DNA of 64,000 nt from Mumia sp. Pv4-285 (GTDB lineage: Bacteria; Actinomycetota; Actinomycetes; Propionibacteriales; Nocardioidaceae). A program made the translations under genes and the position numbers. The notes beneath the pieces were generated by a model. It saw only the letters and a program-made list of their open reading frames with translations. It did not search any database and was not told where the DNA came from. Shown here one piece after another: positions 35,883-45,355 of the stretch (positions are counted from its first letter, which is position 1; each line of letters opens with the position of its first letter). The stretch covers positions 1,674,001-1,738,000 of the forward strand of contig NZ_CP162023.1 of NCBI RefSeq assembly GCF_041320275.1, read 5' to 3'.

Positions 35883-37535
35883 TCAGCTCCGCGCGGCGTC
35901 TCGGCGACGCACGCGGGGGCGCTGAGGCGACCCGGCGCCGGTCGGTCCACCACGGGTGGTGTCTCGGGGGAGAGCCAGGGTCGCCGCGAGCCCACCGACG
36001 AGGATGACGGCCGCGACTGCGGTCGTGATCTTGCTGGCGGTGACCATCGACTCCTGCGCAGCGGCGCCCGCCGCGGCCGTCGCCGGCTCCTCCGCGAGCT
36101 CGGGGATCGCCGCGCCGGCGCTGTCACGCACGGCTGCGACGACCTGCTCCTGCTCGTACGCCGGCATCGTCGTCGTGGCGAGCTCGTCCGCCGTGCGAGA
36201 GGCGAGCGTGGAGATGAGCAGCCCGCCGAGCACGGCGACACCCAGCGCGGACCCGAGCTGGCGCACGGTCGTGAGGAACCCGGACGCCTGCCCGCTCGCG
36301 CCGAGCGGGATCTCGGCAAGGATCACGCTGGTCAGCTGCGCGGTCGCCATGCCGACGCCGGCACCGTACACGAACAGGAGCGCGGCGATCGCCGTTCCGC
36401 TCACCGTCAGGCTGATGACTGCCGCGATGCCGGCGACCGCGACGACCTCGAGGAGGAGTCCGATCCGGACGACGGCACGATGGCCGATCCGCGCGGTCAG
36501 CTGCGGCGTCGCGCCGGACACGAGGAACGTGCCCACAGCCAACCAGAGCACGAGGAAGCCGGTGCCCAGCGGTGTGTAGCCGAGGGCGCCTTGGAGGAGG
36601 AGCGGGAGCGTGAAGATGAGGCCAATCTCGCCCAGCGCGACGATCAGCGCGGCGATGGACCCGTAGCGCAGCGAACGGAACCGCATCAGCGTGAGGTCGA
36701 TCAGCGTGACCCGTCCGGCGCGGCCACGCCTCGCCTCGACGACGACGAAGGCGACGACCAGGACGGTCCCGATACCGATCGCGAACGGTACGGGGGAGAG
36801 GGCACCGGACTCCTGGCGCCACCAGCCGTAGTACTGGCCTTCGATCAGGCCGAAGACGACACCACCGAGGCCGAGCGTCGACAGTGCGAGGCCGACCAGG
36901 TCGGTGCCGGGCTGAAGGTCGGGGTCCTTGGTCTCGTCCAGGACCTTCACGATGCCGAGCAGTGCGAGCAGACCGAAGGGCAGGTTGATCCAGAACGCCC
37001 AGCGCCAGCTCGAGTCGGTCGCGAGCCAGCCGCCGATGAGTGGCCCGACGGCAACCATGCCCCCGACGGTCGAGCCCCAGATCGCGAAGGCGATCCCCCG
37101 CGCGCGGCCGTGGAACGTCGCGTTGAGCGTGGAGAGAGTGCTGGGGACGATCATCGCGGCGCCGAGTCCCTGGACGAACCGGGCGGCGATCAGCATCTCC
37201 TGGCTCTGCGCGGCGCCGGCGACGAGGCTGGCGGCCATGAAGAGGACGAGGCCGATCGCGTAGACCCGCCGGCGGCCGTACTGGTCGCCGAAGCGTCCCG
37301 CCGCAAGGAGCACCGACGCCAGCATCAGCAGGTAGATCGCGTTCATCCACTGCGCGCCCGCGGCCGTCAGTCCGAGATCCTCGATGATCACGGGGACCGC
37401 GACGTTGACGATGGTCATGTCCATCACGACCAGGGCGACGCCCACCGAGACGGTGAGCATCGCGAGCCACTGCCGTCGCGTGATCGGGTCGTCCGTCGCG
37501 GCGGCAGAGTCGTCCGGTGCAGGCGTGTCGTTCAT
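35883..37535 (-). CDS. MFS drug exporter, EmrB/QacA (DHA2) family
   Basis: This 550-residue transporter has about 14 hydrophobic segments. Motif A-like GRFGDQYGRRRVY, motif D1-like VVMDMTIVNVAVPVIIEDL and motif C-like GLGAAMIVPSTLSTLNATF are present, typical of proton-driven multidrug exporters. A loop rich in Ala/Glu precedes the last helix. Substrate is unknown; no dedicated regulator is adjacent. The ATG at 37535 (MNDTPAPDDS) has GAGGAGCACG upstream; the frame continues far upstream into mmuM but as a shadow. It converges with leuA, 32 bp away. Confidence 0.92.
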   Translation of the reverse strand: MNDTPAPDDSAAATDDPITRRQWLAMLTVSVGVALVVMDMTIVNVAVPVIIEDLGLTAAGAQWMNAIYLLMLASVLLAAGRFGDQYGRRRVYAIGLVLFMAASLVAGAAQSQEMLIAARFVQGLGAAMIVPSTLSTLNATFHGRARGIAFAIWGSTVGGMVAVGPLIGGWLATDSSWRWAFWINLPFGLLALLGIVKVLDETKDPDLQPGTDLVGLALSTLGLGGVVFGLIEGQYYGWWRQESGALSPVPFAIGIGTVLVVAFVVVEARRGRAGRVTLIDLTLMRFRSLRYGSIAALIVALGEIGLIFTLPLLLQGALGYTPLGTGFLVLWLAVGTFLVSGATPQLTARIGHRAVVRIGLLLEVVAVAGIAAVISLTVSGTAIAALLFVYGAGVGMATAQLTSVILAEIPLGASGQASGFLTTVRQLGSALGVAVLGGLLISTLASRTADELATTTMPAYEQEQVVAAVRDSAGAAIPELAEEPATAAAGAAAQESMVTASKITTAVAAVILVGGLAATLALPRDTTRGGPTGAGSPQRPRVRRRDAARS

Positions 37536-37626
37536 CGTGCTCCTCGGCTCGGCCGCGGCGGCGGAGCGGCCGGGCTGCGCAGAGCGTAACAGCGTTCCGC
37601 GGAGCGGGACGACACACTCGTAGGAA

Positions 37627-38586
37627 CTAGCCTCGGACGGACGCGATCTCGGCGACGTCGGCCGGTGTGGTCCGACAGCACCCGCCGATGAGGCTCGCCC
37701 CTGCGTCCCGCCACTCCCGGACCCAGCGCGCCCAGCTGCCGCGCGCCGACGACCCGGTCCATCCGCGGGAACCGGCATCCCAGGTCTCGCCGGAGTTGGG
37801 ATAGACGACGACCGGCACGACGGTGGTGGCGGCGATCGCCTCGACGAGCGGCGCGATGTGCTCGAGCGCCGTGCAGTTGATGCCGATCGCGACGAACGCG
37901 TGGTCCGCGGCCAGCTTCGCGGCCTCGCGGACGGGCGTGCCGTCGCTGAGGCGGTGGGCGTCCCGGGCGGTGAACGTGATCCAGGCCGGCGTGCCGGTGC
38001 GTTCCTGCTCGGCGTCGACGAGGGTTGCGAGCGCCTCAGCCTCCACGACCGACGGCACGGTCTCGCAGGCCAGGAGGTCGGGGCCCGCGTCCGCGAGGAG
38101 CTGCAGGCGGTCCCGGTGGAACGCGACCAGCGTGGCGACGTCGACGCCGTAGTCGCCGCGATACTCGGACCCGTCCGCCAGCGCGGCGCCGTACGGGCCG
38201 ATCGAGGCAGCGACGAGCGGCCGTGAGCGCCCCTTCGCGAACGCGTCTGGCTGCTCGGTGACGAACGTGTCGCGGACCTCACGTGCGAGGGTCACCGACG
38301 AGGCGATCAGAGCCTCGGCCTCGGCCGGGTCGATGCCGGCGCGCTCGAAGCCCTCCACGGTCGCCTGATAGCTGGCAGTGATCAGCACGTCGGCGCCGGC
38401 GTCGAGGTAGTCGCGGTGAACACGGGCGATCAGCGCAGGGTCGTCGCGCAGCAGCGTCGCGGACCACAGCGCGCTCGAGATGTCGGCCCCGTGCCGCTCG
38501 AGCTCGGTCGCGAGCGCGCCGTCCACGACGACGAACCGGTCACGGTTCGACCAGGCGTCGACGGCAGTCCTGCGGGAGGGAGGCAC
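37627..38586 (-). CDS. mmuM: Homocysteine S-methyltransferase
   Basis: This 319-residue enzyme transfers a methyl group, probably from S-methylmethionine, to homocysteine. The zinc ligands are GINCTALE and the C-terminal pair in IGGCCRTTPADV. The N-terminal DGALATELERHGADI is the family signature. The GTG at 38586 lies six bases after TAGCGT (minus strand, 38598-38593), so the mRNA is probably leaderless. No mmuP-type permease is adjacent. It sits between DUF305 and the MFS exporter on the same strand with its own promoter. Confidence 0.92.
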   Translation of the reverse strand: MPPSRRTAVDAWSNRDRFVVVDGALATELERHGADISSALWSATLLRDDPALIARVHRDYLDAGADVLITASYQATVEGFERAGIDPAEAEALIASSVTLAREVRDTFVTEQPDAFAKGRSRPLVAASIGPYGAALADGSEYRGDYGVDVATLVAFHRDRLQLLADAGPDLLACETVPSVVEAEALATLVDAEQERTGTPAWITFTARDAHRLSDGTPVREAAKLAADHAFVAIGINCTALEHIAPLVEAIAATTVVPVVVYPNSGETWDAGSRGWTGSSARGSWARWVREWRDAGASLIGGCCRTTPADVAEIASVRG

Positions 38587-38595
38587 GCGTCCACG

Positions 38596-39219
38596 CTAGC
38601 GCGCGAGCAAGGCCTGCATCTCGGCGATCTCCGCACGCTGCGCGGTGACGACCTGCTGTGCCAGCGCGATCGCCTCGGGGTCGGACCCGGCGGTGACCTC
38701 GTCCTCCGCCATCGCGACCGCACCCTCGTGGTGCGCGATCATCTGCCGCAGGAACTCGGCGTCGAAGGCGTCGCCGGTCAGCCCCTCCAGCCGGTCGAGG
38801 TCCTCCGGCGACATCATCCCCGGCATGTCGGTGTGGCCGGCGTGAGCGTCGTCCTCTGCGGGCACGTCCTTGCCCCACTCCTCGAGCCACCCGGTCATCG
38901 TGGCGATCTCGGGGTCCTGCGCGGCGCCGATGCGCTCCGCGAGCGCTGCGACCTCGGTGCCTGCGCGAGACGGCGCGAGCGCAGCCATCTCCAGTGCCTG
39001 GCGGTGGTGGGGGATCATCTGCTGCGCGAAGGCGACGTCGGCGGCGTTGTGGTCGCCTTCCTCGGCCGGGGACGCGTCCGACTCCTGCGACGTCTCGTGG
39101 CCTCCGTGGCCGCCGCCGCTGGTCCCGGTGTCGTCCGCCCCGCAGGCGGAGACCCCGAGCCCGAAGGCGACGGCGGTGACGAGAGCGGCGGCACGTCGTC
39201 GTGCGGTGTAGGTGATCAT
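38596..39219 (-). CDS. DUF305 lipoprotein, probably copper-responsive
   Basis: This is a lipoprotein of about 207 residues. The signal ends in GLGVSACGA, then come a His/Gly-rich stretch and two DUF305 ferritin-like repeats: FAQQMIPHHRQALEMAALA and FLRQMIAHHEGAVAMAEDE, with His pairs able to bind metal. DPEIATMTGWLEEWGKD joins them, and a Met/His-rich loop (HAGHTDMPGMMS) suggests copper. DUF305 genes often accompany copper resistance genes. The ATG at 39219 lies six bases after the -10; a GTG at 39222 is also in frame. A CsoR-type box sits inside its promoter. Confidence 0.88.
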   Translation of the reverse strand: MITYTARRRAAALVTAVAFGLGVSACGADDTGTSGGGHGGHETSQESDASPAEEGDHNAADVAFAQQMIPHHRQALEMAALAPSRAGTEVAALAERIGAAQDPEIATMTGWLEEWGKDVPAEDDAHAGHTDMPGMMSPEDLDRLEGLTGDAFDAEFLRQMIAHHEGAVAMAEDEVTAGSDPEAIALAQQVVTAQRAEIAEMQALLAR

Positions 39220-39225
39220 CACCGC

Positions 39226-39254
39226 ACCATACCCCTAGGGGGTAGGGGTATCAA
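39226..39254 (-). promoter_or_regulatory. CsoR-type copper box inside the DUF305 promoter
   Basis: Read leftward, -35 TTGATA (39249-39254) and -10 TATGGT (39226-39231) are exactly 17 nt apart. The spacer region is the inverted repeat ATACCCCTA-N5-TAGGGGTAT (39229-39251, perfect 9-bp arms, G5 centre), which fits the TACCCn-nGGGTA pattern of CsoR operators. A repressor here would cover the whole core promoter, and copper would release it. Confidence 0.75.
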
Positions 39255-39323
39255 CCCTCCTCGGTCTCCCTGTCCGGCGCGGCCCTCACCTCGTACGACG
39301 AAGCGCGCGGCAGAATGGTGCCC

Positions 39324-40052
39324 GTGGCGCTCTACCGCGACGAGGCCGTCGTCCTCCGGACCCAGAAGCTGGGCGAGGCGGACCGCATCGTCACGCTCCT
39401 GACCCGTCACCACGGCCGGGTGCGCGCCGTGGCCAAGGGCGTACGCCGGACGAGCTCGCGATTCGGTTCGCGGGTCGAGCCCTTCATGCACGTCGACCTC
39501 CAGCTCGCCGAGGGCCGCACGCTCGACGTCATCACGCAGGTCGAGACGCTCGACGCGTACGCCGGGCGCCTCGGCAACGACTACGGCGCCTACACGTGCG
39601 GCACGTCGATGCTGGAGTCCGCCGACCGCCTGGTGGGCGAGGACGGCCACCCGGCCGCCCAGCAGTACCTGCTGCTCGTCGGAGCGCTACGGGCACTGGC
39701 CGACCGCCGGCATCCCAGCGGGCTGATCCTCGACTCGTTCCTGCTGCGCTCGCTCGCGATCGCCGGGTACGCCCCCAGCTTCGACACCTGCGCCCGGTGC
39801 GGGCTCGCAGGACCCCACCGTTCCTTCAACCCCGGCGCCGGCGGGATGCTCTGCGTCGACTGCCGGCTCCCGGGATCGGACAACCCGGCGCCGGAGACGG
39901 TGCTCCTCCTCGGGGCGCTGCTCAGCGGGCTCTGGCCGCAGGCCGAGACATCGGGGGACCGCACGCGTCGCGAGGCGAGTGCGCTCGTCGCGTCGTACCT
40001 CCAGTGGCACCTGGAGCGGGGCCTGCGCTCGCTCGACTACGTCGACCGCTGA
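39324..40052 (+). CDS. recO: DNA repair protein RecO
   Basis: This protein of about 242 residues has an N-terminal OB fold ([27 protein letters not shown]), a helical body, and a zinc site [11 protein letters not shown]...CVDC. RecO loads RecA onto SSB-coated gaps with RecR. GTG 39324 is chosen because CAGAAT (39311-39316) lies seven bases upstream as a leaderless -10; the ATG at 39315 is an alternative. In most actinobacteria uppS follows directly. Here putA and lysR intervene. Confidence 0.94.
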   Translation: MALYRDEAVVLRTQKLGEADRIVTLLTRHHGRVRAVAKGVRRTSSRFGSRVEPFMHVDLQLAEGRTLDVITQVETLDAYAGRLGNDYGAYTCGTSMLESADRLVGEDGHPAAQQYLLLVGALRALADRRHPSGLILDSFLLRSLAIAGYAPSFDTCARCGLAGPHRSFNPGAGGMLCVDCRLPGSDNPAPETVLLLGALLSGLWPQAETSGDRTRREASALVASYLQWHLERGLRSLDYVDR

Positions 40053-40068
40053 CGTCCCGTCGACCTCG

Positions 40069-43000
40069 TCAGACCAGCCCTTCGGTGAGGTCGTGAGGGA
40101 TCCCGAACCGGTGCGCGGTCACGCTGACGGCCTGCTCGTGCAGGAACGGCAGCAGCTCGATCCGGCCCGACTCGGTGACCGGCTGAGCCCAGACCGCCAC
40201 GTCCGGTCGTCCCCCGAGCGCCGTCGCCAGGGCGCTCGCCTCCGCCTCTGCATCCGCGGCGACCATGCGGATCCGGCCCCCGGCCGACGCCTCGACGTGC
40301 CGCAGCCACGCGGCGTCGTCGTCGACGTGCACGCTGATCCCGAGCCTCGTGATCGCACCGGTCAGCGCGGCGGGCAGGGGTTCCTCGGACGACACCACGA
40401 CGGTGCCGCCGGCAGCTGCCCCGGCCGCGACGACGCGTACGAGGTCCGTCAGCGAGGCGTCGGCAGTGTGCCGGACCGTCACCGTCGTCGGAAGGTGACG
40501 CAGCACGTTGCGCTCGACGCCGAGGGCGCTCGGATCGGCACCCTCGGCGTACAGGTCGTGCCACGCCTGGGCGTCGCTGCGGAGCGCGCGGTCGAGGCGC
40601 TCCAGATCCTCCGGTGGGAGGCCGACGGCACCGGCGGCCTCGCGGAGGGGGCCGACTACCGGGAGCGGCGCCGTGGTCGCGGTGGACGGGCACGAGCGCC
40701 AGCCGGTGAGCCCGACGAGGTAGCTCGGGCCGCCGGCCTTGGTGCCGGCCCCGACTGCTGAGCGCTTCCACCCGCCGAAGGGCTGGCGGCGGACCACGGC
40801 GCCGGTGATGCCGCGGTTGACGTAGAGGTTGCCGGCCCGCACCGACGACAGCCAGGTGTCGATCTCGGACCGGTCGAGCGAGTGGAGACCGGCCGTGAGC
40901 CCGTAGTCGACCTGGTTCTGGAGCGCGATCGCCTCGGCGAGGGTCTCGGCCGTCATGACGGAGAGGACGGGCCCGAAGAACTCCGTGAGGTGGGCGACGG
41001 ATCCTGGTGCGACACCGACGCGGACCCCGGGGGACCAGAGCTGGCCGGCGTCGTCCAGCCTGCGGGGCTCGACGAGCCACGACTCACCGGGTCCCAACGT
41101 CGTCAGGGCGTCGAGGAGCTTGCCGCGGGCAGGCTCGATCAGCGGGCCGACCTGTGTCGTCGCGACCTCGGGCGTTCCGACCTCGAGCGAGGTGACCGCA
41201 TCGACGAGCTGCTCACGGAAGCGGCGCGAGCGCGCGACCGAGCCCACGAGGATGACCAGCGACGCGGCCGAGCACTTCTGGCCCGCGTGCCCGAACGCCG
41301 ACGCGGCGACGTCGCGGGCGGCCAGGTCGAGGTCGGCGCTCGGGGTGACGACGATCGCGTTCTTGCCGCTCGTCTCCGCGAGCAGCGGCAGGTCCGGTCG
41401 GAAGGACCGGAACAGCTCAGCGGTCTCGAACGCCCCCGTGAGGACGACACGGTCGACGCGACGGTCGCCGATCAGTCGGCTGCCGAGGTCGCCCTCGTCC
41501 ACGTGCGCCAGCTGGAGGACGTCACGCGGGACACCGGCTCGCCACAAGGTCTCGACCATCAGCGAACCGCACCGTGCAGCCTGCGGAGCGGGCTTGACGA
41601 CGACCGCGGAGCCGGCGGCGAGCGCGGCCAGGGTGGAACCGGCGGGGATCGCGACGGGGAAGTTCCACGGCGGCGTGACGACGGTCAGTCGGACCGGCAC
41701 GGGTTCCGCGCCGTCCACGTCGTCGAGCTCGCGCGCCAGCGTGGCGTAGTAGCGCGCGAAGTCGATCGCCTCGGAGACCTCCGGATCACCCTCGCCGAGG
41801 GTCTTGCCGGCTTCCGACGCCATCACCTCGAGAAGGTCCGAGCGACGCCGCTCGAGCTCGTCCGCGGCGTCCTCGAGCACAGCGGCCCGCCCCGCGCCGC
41901 CGAGCGCGGCCCACCGGGGGGCGGCCTGAACCGCGCTGTGGATCAGGGCGTCCAGCTGGTCGCCCGACCGTACGGTGTGCTCGGCGACCAGCGCCTGGCC
42001 GGCGTCTGACGCCGGGACTGCGGCGAGGACCTCGCGTGCCCAGAGACGGTTCGGGGCGAGCGACGGGTCGGTGTCCTGGGTGTTGTGGAATTGATCAGTG
42101 CGGAACGTGCCTCGAGGACCGGCTGCGGGGGCGACCGTCCGGTCCTGGTGCCGGTTGGGGAGGGGGACGGCGGTGTCGAGGTCGGCGAGCGATGCGGCGA
42201 ACCGCTGCCGCTCACGCTCGAAAAGGGCGTCCTCGTCGAGCTTGAGGACGGCACTCATGAAGTTCTCCTGGCTCGCGCCCTCCTCCAGGCGGCGTACGAG
42301 GTACGCGATGGCGACGTCGAACTCTGCCGGGTGGACGACCGGCGTGTAGAACAGCAGACTGCCGACCTCGGCGCGGACGACCTCGGCCTGGGCCTGGGCC
42401 ATGCCGAGCAGCATCTCGACGTCCATCGCGTCGCGGGTGCCGCGGCGGCCGGCGAGCAGCCACGCGAACGCGAGGTCGAACAGGTTGTGCCCGGCCACGC
42501 CGACCCGCACGTGGCGTGCGTGCTCCGGCCGCAGCGCGTACTCGAGGACGCGCTTGTAGTTCGTGTCGGTCTCCTGCTTGCTCCCCCAGGTCGCCAGCGG
42601 CCAGTCGTGCAGCGCAGCCTCCACGCGCTCCATCGGCAGGTTCGCGCCCTTGACGACGCGGACCTTGATCGGTGCCCCGCCGCGGGCCGTGCGCGCTGCG
42701 GCCCACGTCTGCAGCCGGATCATCGCGCCGAGCGCGTCGGGAAGGTAGGCCTGAAGGACGATCCCTGCCTCGAGGTCGAGGAGCTCGGGCCGTGACAGGA
42801 GCCGGGTGAAGACCGCCATGGTGAGGTCGAGGTCGCGGTACTCCTCCATGTCGAGGTTCACGAACTTCTTCGGCGACGAGGCGGCAGCCTGGAGGAAGAG
42901 CGGCGCGAGCTGGTCGACGATGTCGGACACGGCTTCGTCGAACGCCCAGGCGGCGTGCGGTGCGACCGTCGAGGACACCTTGATCGAGACGTAGTCGACG

Positions 43001-43548
43001 TCGTCGCGCGCCAGGACTCGGCGCGTGCCGGCGAGGCGGCGCGACGCCTCGCGACGTCCGAGCACCGCCTCGCCGAGCAGGTTGACGTTGAGCCGGATCC
43101 CTGGGCGGCGGAGGTGGGCGATCGCGCGTCCCAGCCGACGGTCGCTCGCGTCCACGAGCAGGTGTCCGACCATCGCGCGCAGCGTGCGGCGCACGATCGG
43201 GATCACGACGCGGGGAAGGTACGGAGCGACAGTGCCGCCGAGGCGTACGGCGGTGCGAAGGTGCCAGGGCAGGAACCGTGGTGCCTGACGCGAGAGCGCG
43301 GCGAAGTTCTGCGCGGCGACCGCCGGGTCCTCGGGACGGATGACGCCGTCGACGAAGCCGGTGGTGAAGGCGAGCCCGGCGGGATCCTCCAGGACGGCAC
43401 CGAGACGTGCGGCCGCCTTGTCCGGCCGGATCGCCTGGGATGTGGCGTTCCACCGTCGCACCAGGGCGACGGCCTCGTCGGCGATGCCGTCGAGGTCGGT
43501 CGTGAGCCCCGTGGCGACGGGAGTGGGGTGCGAGTCGAGATCGGGCAC
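40069..43548 (-). CDS. putA: Bifunctional proline dehydrogenase / delta-1-pyrroline-5-carboxylate dehydrogenase
   Basis: This 1159-residue enzyme oxidises proline to glutamate in two steps. An FAD-dependent proline dehydrogenase barrel occupies about residues 60-430, ending in the substrate motif YLVRRLEEGASQENFM. The aldehyde dehydrogenase domain follows (about 470-970), with PWNFPVAIPAG, LLAETSGKNAIVV and the catalytic cysteine in GHAGQKCSAASL. A further ~170 residues form the C-terminal domain of long PutA proteins. There is no N-terminal DNA-binding domain. The GTG at 43548 has GGAGGT upstream. The divergent LysR gene probably activates it. Confidence 0.95.
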   Translation of the reverse strand: MPDLDSHPTPVATGLTTDLDGIADEAVALVRRWNATSQAIRPDKAAARLGAVLEDPAGLAFTTGFVDGVIRPEDPAVAAQNFAALSRQAPRFLPWHLRTAVRLGGTVAPYLPRVVIPIVRRTLRAMVGHLLVDASDRRLGRAIAHLRRPGIRLNVNLLGEAVLGRREASRRLAGTRRVLARDDVDYVSIKVSSTVAPHAAWAFDEAVSDIVDQLAPLFLQAAASSPKKFVNLDMEEYRDLDLTMAVFTRLLSRPELLDLEAGIVLQAYLPDALGAMIRLQTWAAARTARGGAPIKVRVVKGANLPMERVEAALHDWPLATWGSKQETDTNYKRVLEYALRPEHARHVRVGVAGHNLFDLAFAWLLAGRRGTRDAMDVEMLLGMAQAQAEVVRAEVGSLLFYTPVVHPAEFDVAIAYLVRRLEEGASQENFMSAVLKLDEDALFERERQRFAASLADLDTAVPLPNRHQDRTVAPAAGPRGTFRTDQFHNTQDTDPSLAPNRLWAREVLAAVPASDAGQALVAEHTVRSGDQLDALIHSAVQAAPRWAALGGAGRAAVLEDAADELERRRSDLLEVMASEAGKTLGEGDPEVSEAIDFARYYATLARELDDVDGAEPVPVRLTVVTPPWNFPVAIPAGSTLAALAAGSAVVVKPAPQAARCGSLMVETLWRAGVPRDVLQLAHVDEGDLGSRLIGDRRVDRVVLTGAFETAELFRSFRPDLPLLAETSGKNAIVVTPSADLDLAARDVAASAFGHAGQKCSAASLVILVGSVARSRRFREQLVDAVTSLEVGTPEVATTQVGPLIEPARGKLLDALTTLGPGESWLVEPRRLDDAGQLWSPGVRVGVAPGSVAHLTEFFGPVLSVMTAETLAEAIALQNQVDYGLTAGLHSLDRSEIDTWLSSVRAGNLYVNRGITGAVVRRQPFGGWKRSAVGAGTKAGGPSYLVGLTGWRSCPSTATTAPLPVVGPLREAAGAVGLPPEDLERLDRALRSDAQAWHDLYAEGADPSALGVERNVLRHLPTTVTVRHTADASLTDLVRVVAAGAAAGGTVVVSSEEPLPAALTGAITRLGISVHVDDDAAWLRHVEASAGGRIRMVAADAEAEASALATALGGRPDVAVWAQPVTESGRIELLPFLHEQAVSVTAHRFGIPHDLTEGLV

Positions 43549-43579
43549 GGGACTACCTCCGGGATCGGCCTTCCTCTCC

Positions 43580-43633
43580 AGTATCGATCCGGCGGTTGGT
43601 AAGGTAAAGCGATGATTCATGACGGATATCCGT
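43580..43633 (-). promoter_or_regulatory. putA promoter with upstream LysR binding site
   Basis: Read leftward, -35 TTTACC (43603-43608) and -10 GATACT (43580-43585) are 17 nt apart. Immediately upstream lie two adjacent palindromes, ATGATTCAT (43612-43620) and ACGGATATCCGT (43622-43633), centred about 50 bp before initiation. This is the normal position for LysR-type activation. The site also sits about 30 bp before the lysR start, allowing autoregulation. Confidence 0.6.
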
Positions 43634-43661
43634 AAGCAGTTCTGATTGATAGGAGGCCGCC

Positions 43662-44594
43662 GTGCTCGAGGTCCGTCGTCTGCGCCTGCTGCGCGAGCTC
43701 CAGGTCCGCGGTTCCCTCGCCGAGGTCGCTGCGGCACTCCACCAGTCGCCCTCCTCCGTCTCGCAACAGCTCGCGCTGCTCGAGCGAGAGGTCGGCGTCC
43801 CGCTTCTCGCGAAGGCCGGCCGCGGTGTGCGTCTGACGCCGCAGGCCGAGATCCTCGCCGACCACGCCGCAGACGTGCTCGCGCGGCTCGAGCTCGCCGA
43901 GTCCGACCTTGCGGCGTCGCTCACCGAGGCAACCGGGTCGGTGCGCCTCGCGGTGTTCCAGTCGGCAGCGCTGGCACTGATGCCGCAGACCCTGTCCGAC
44001 CTTGCCGCCGCGCATCCTCGGCTGCGCGTGACGATGACCCAGAGCGAGCCGGAGCATGCGCTCCGCGAGACGTGGGCCCGCGGCTTCGACCTCGTGGTCG
44101 CCGAGCAGTACCCGGGTCACGCGGCGCCCTGGCACCCCGACCTGGACCGCATCGAGCTCACCTCGGACGAGATCCGGCTGGCCGTCCCATCGACCGGCCC
44201 GTACGCCGCCATCGAGACCATCGCCGATGCGGCGGAGGTGCCGTGGGTGATGGAGCCGGGCGGCGTCGCGTCGCGCCACTTCGCCGAGCAGGCCTGCCGT
44301 CGTGCCGGATTCGAGCCCGACGTCCGGTTCGAGACTGCCGACCTCCAGGCACAGATCCGCCTGATCGAGTCCGGCAACGCCGTCGCCCTCCTCCCGGACC
44401 TGCTCTGGCTCGGACGTCGACCGACGGTCGTGCTGCGCGACCTCGCCGGGGCGCCGCGTCGTACCGTCTTCACGTCCGCCCGCCGGTTCTCGGCCGGCCA
44501 GCCCGGTGTCCGCGCGGTGCGCGAGAGCCTCGCTGCGGCGGTGTCCGACGCCGTTGCCGGCACGGCCGCGCGACCGGCGACAATGGGCACGTGA
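43662..44594 (+). CDS. LysR-family regulator, probable activator of putA
   Basis: This 310-residue LysR regulator has a winged HTH at residues 4-62 ([20 protein letters not shown], then [21 protein letters not shown]). A two-lobed effector domain follows, beginning [17 protein letters not shown]. It is divergent from putA across 113 bp containing LysR-type palindromes, so proline or pyrroline-5-carboxylate is the likely effector (inferred). The GTG at 43662 has AGGAGG upstream. Its stop overlaps the uppS GTG as GTGA, which couples a catabolic regulator to an essential lipid-carrier gene. Confidence 0.9.
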   Translation: MLEVRRLRLLRELQVRGSLAEVAAALHQSPSSVSQQLALLEREVGVPLLAKAGRGVRLTPQAEILADHAADVLARLELAESDLAASLTEATGSVRLAVFQSAALALMPQTLSDLAAAHPRLRVTMTQSEPEHALRETWARGFDLVVAEQYPGHAAPWHPDLDRIELTSDEIRLAVPSTGPYAAIETIADAAEVPWVMEPGGVASRHFAEQACRRAGFEPDVRFETADLQAQIRLIESGNAVALLPDLLWLGRRPTVVLRDLAGAPRRTVFTSARRFSAGQPGVRAVRESLAAAVSDAVAGTAARPATMGT

Positions 44595-45355
44595 CCCAGC
44601 CCGTACGCCGCCCCGCCCCGCACCCGTCAGGCGCCCAGCCGCCGTCGCTGCCGAGCGACCAGGTCCCGCGCCACGTCGCGATCGTGATGGACGGCAACGG
44701 GCGGTGGGCCAAGGAGCGAGGGCTCCCACGCACGGCGGGCCACGAGGCCGGAGAGTCGTCGCTGTTCGACGTCGTCGAGGGCGGCATCGAGGTCGGCGTG
44801 AAATGGATCTCCGCCTACGCGTTCTCCACCGAGAACTGGAAGCGTTCGCCGGATGAGGTGCGCTTCCTCATGGGGTTCAACCGTGACGTCATCCGCCGCC
44901 GGCGCGACGAGATGCACGAGCTCGGCGTCCGGGTGCGGTGGGCCGGGCGTCGCCCGCGCCTGTGGCGGAGCGTCATCAAGGAGCTCGAGATCGCCGAGGA
45001 GCTCACGAAGGACAACGACGTCCTCACGCTCACGATGTGCGTGAACTACGGCGGTCGGGCGGAGCTCGCCGACGCCGCCGCGGCTCTCGCCCGCGACGTC
45101 GCCGACGGCCGGGTGAAGCCGGGCAAGGTCGACGAAGAGCTGTTCACCCGCTACCTCGACGAGCCGGACATGCCCGACGTCGACCTCTTCTGGCGCACGT
45201 CGGGGGAGCAGCGGACGAGCAACTTCCTGATCTGGCAGGCGGCGTACGCCGAGATGGTGTTCTCCGACATCGCGTGGCCGGACGTGGACCGCCGCGCCCT
45301 GTGGGAGGCGATCGAGGAGTACGCGCGCCGCAACCGCCGCTACGGGTCCGCGTGA
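44591..45355 (+). CDS. uppS: Polyprenyl diphosphate synthase (cis-isoprenyl, UppS type)
   Basis: This 254-residue cis-prenyltransferase makes the polyprenyl diphosphate carrier for peptidoglycan and arabinogalactan-type polymers. Family motifs are [12 protein letters not shown] (catalytic Asp), [16 protein letters not shown], and [20 protein letters not shown] near the C-terminus. The first 25 residues are variable. The start is a GTG overlapping the lysR stop. ychJ follows with another GTGA overlap. Chain length cannot be read from sequence with certainty. Confidence 0.95.
   Translation: MTQPVRRPAPHPSGAQPPSLPSDQVPRHVAIVMDGNGRWAKERGLPRTAGHEAGESSLFDVVEGGIEVGVKWISAYAFSTENWKRSPDEVRFLMGFNRDVIRRRRDEMHELGVRVRWAGRRPRLWRSVIKELEIAEELTKDNDVLTLTMCVNYGGRAELADAAAALARDVADGRVKPGKVDEELFTRYLDEPDMPDVDLFWRTSGEQRTSNFLIWQAAYAEMVFSDIAWPDVDRRALWEAIEEYARRNRRYGSA

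Noticed and set aside
40037-41080. Frame overlapping the C-terminal part of putA
   Set aside because: The Arg/Pro-rich translation is an alternative-frame shadow; putA continues intact through the whole stretch.
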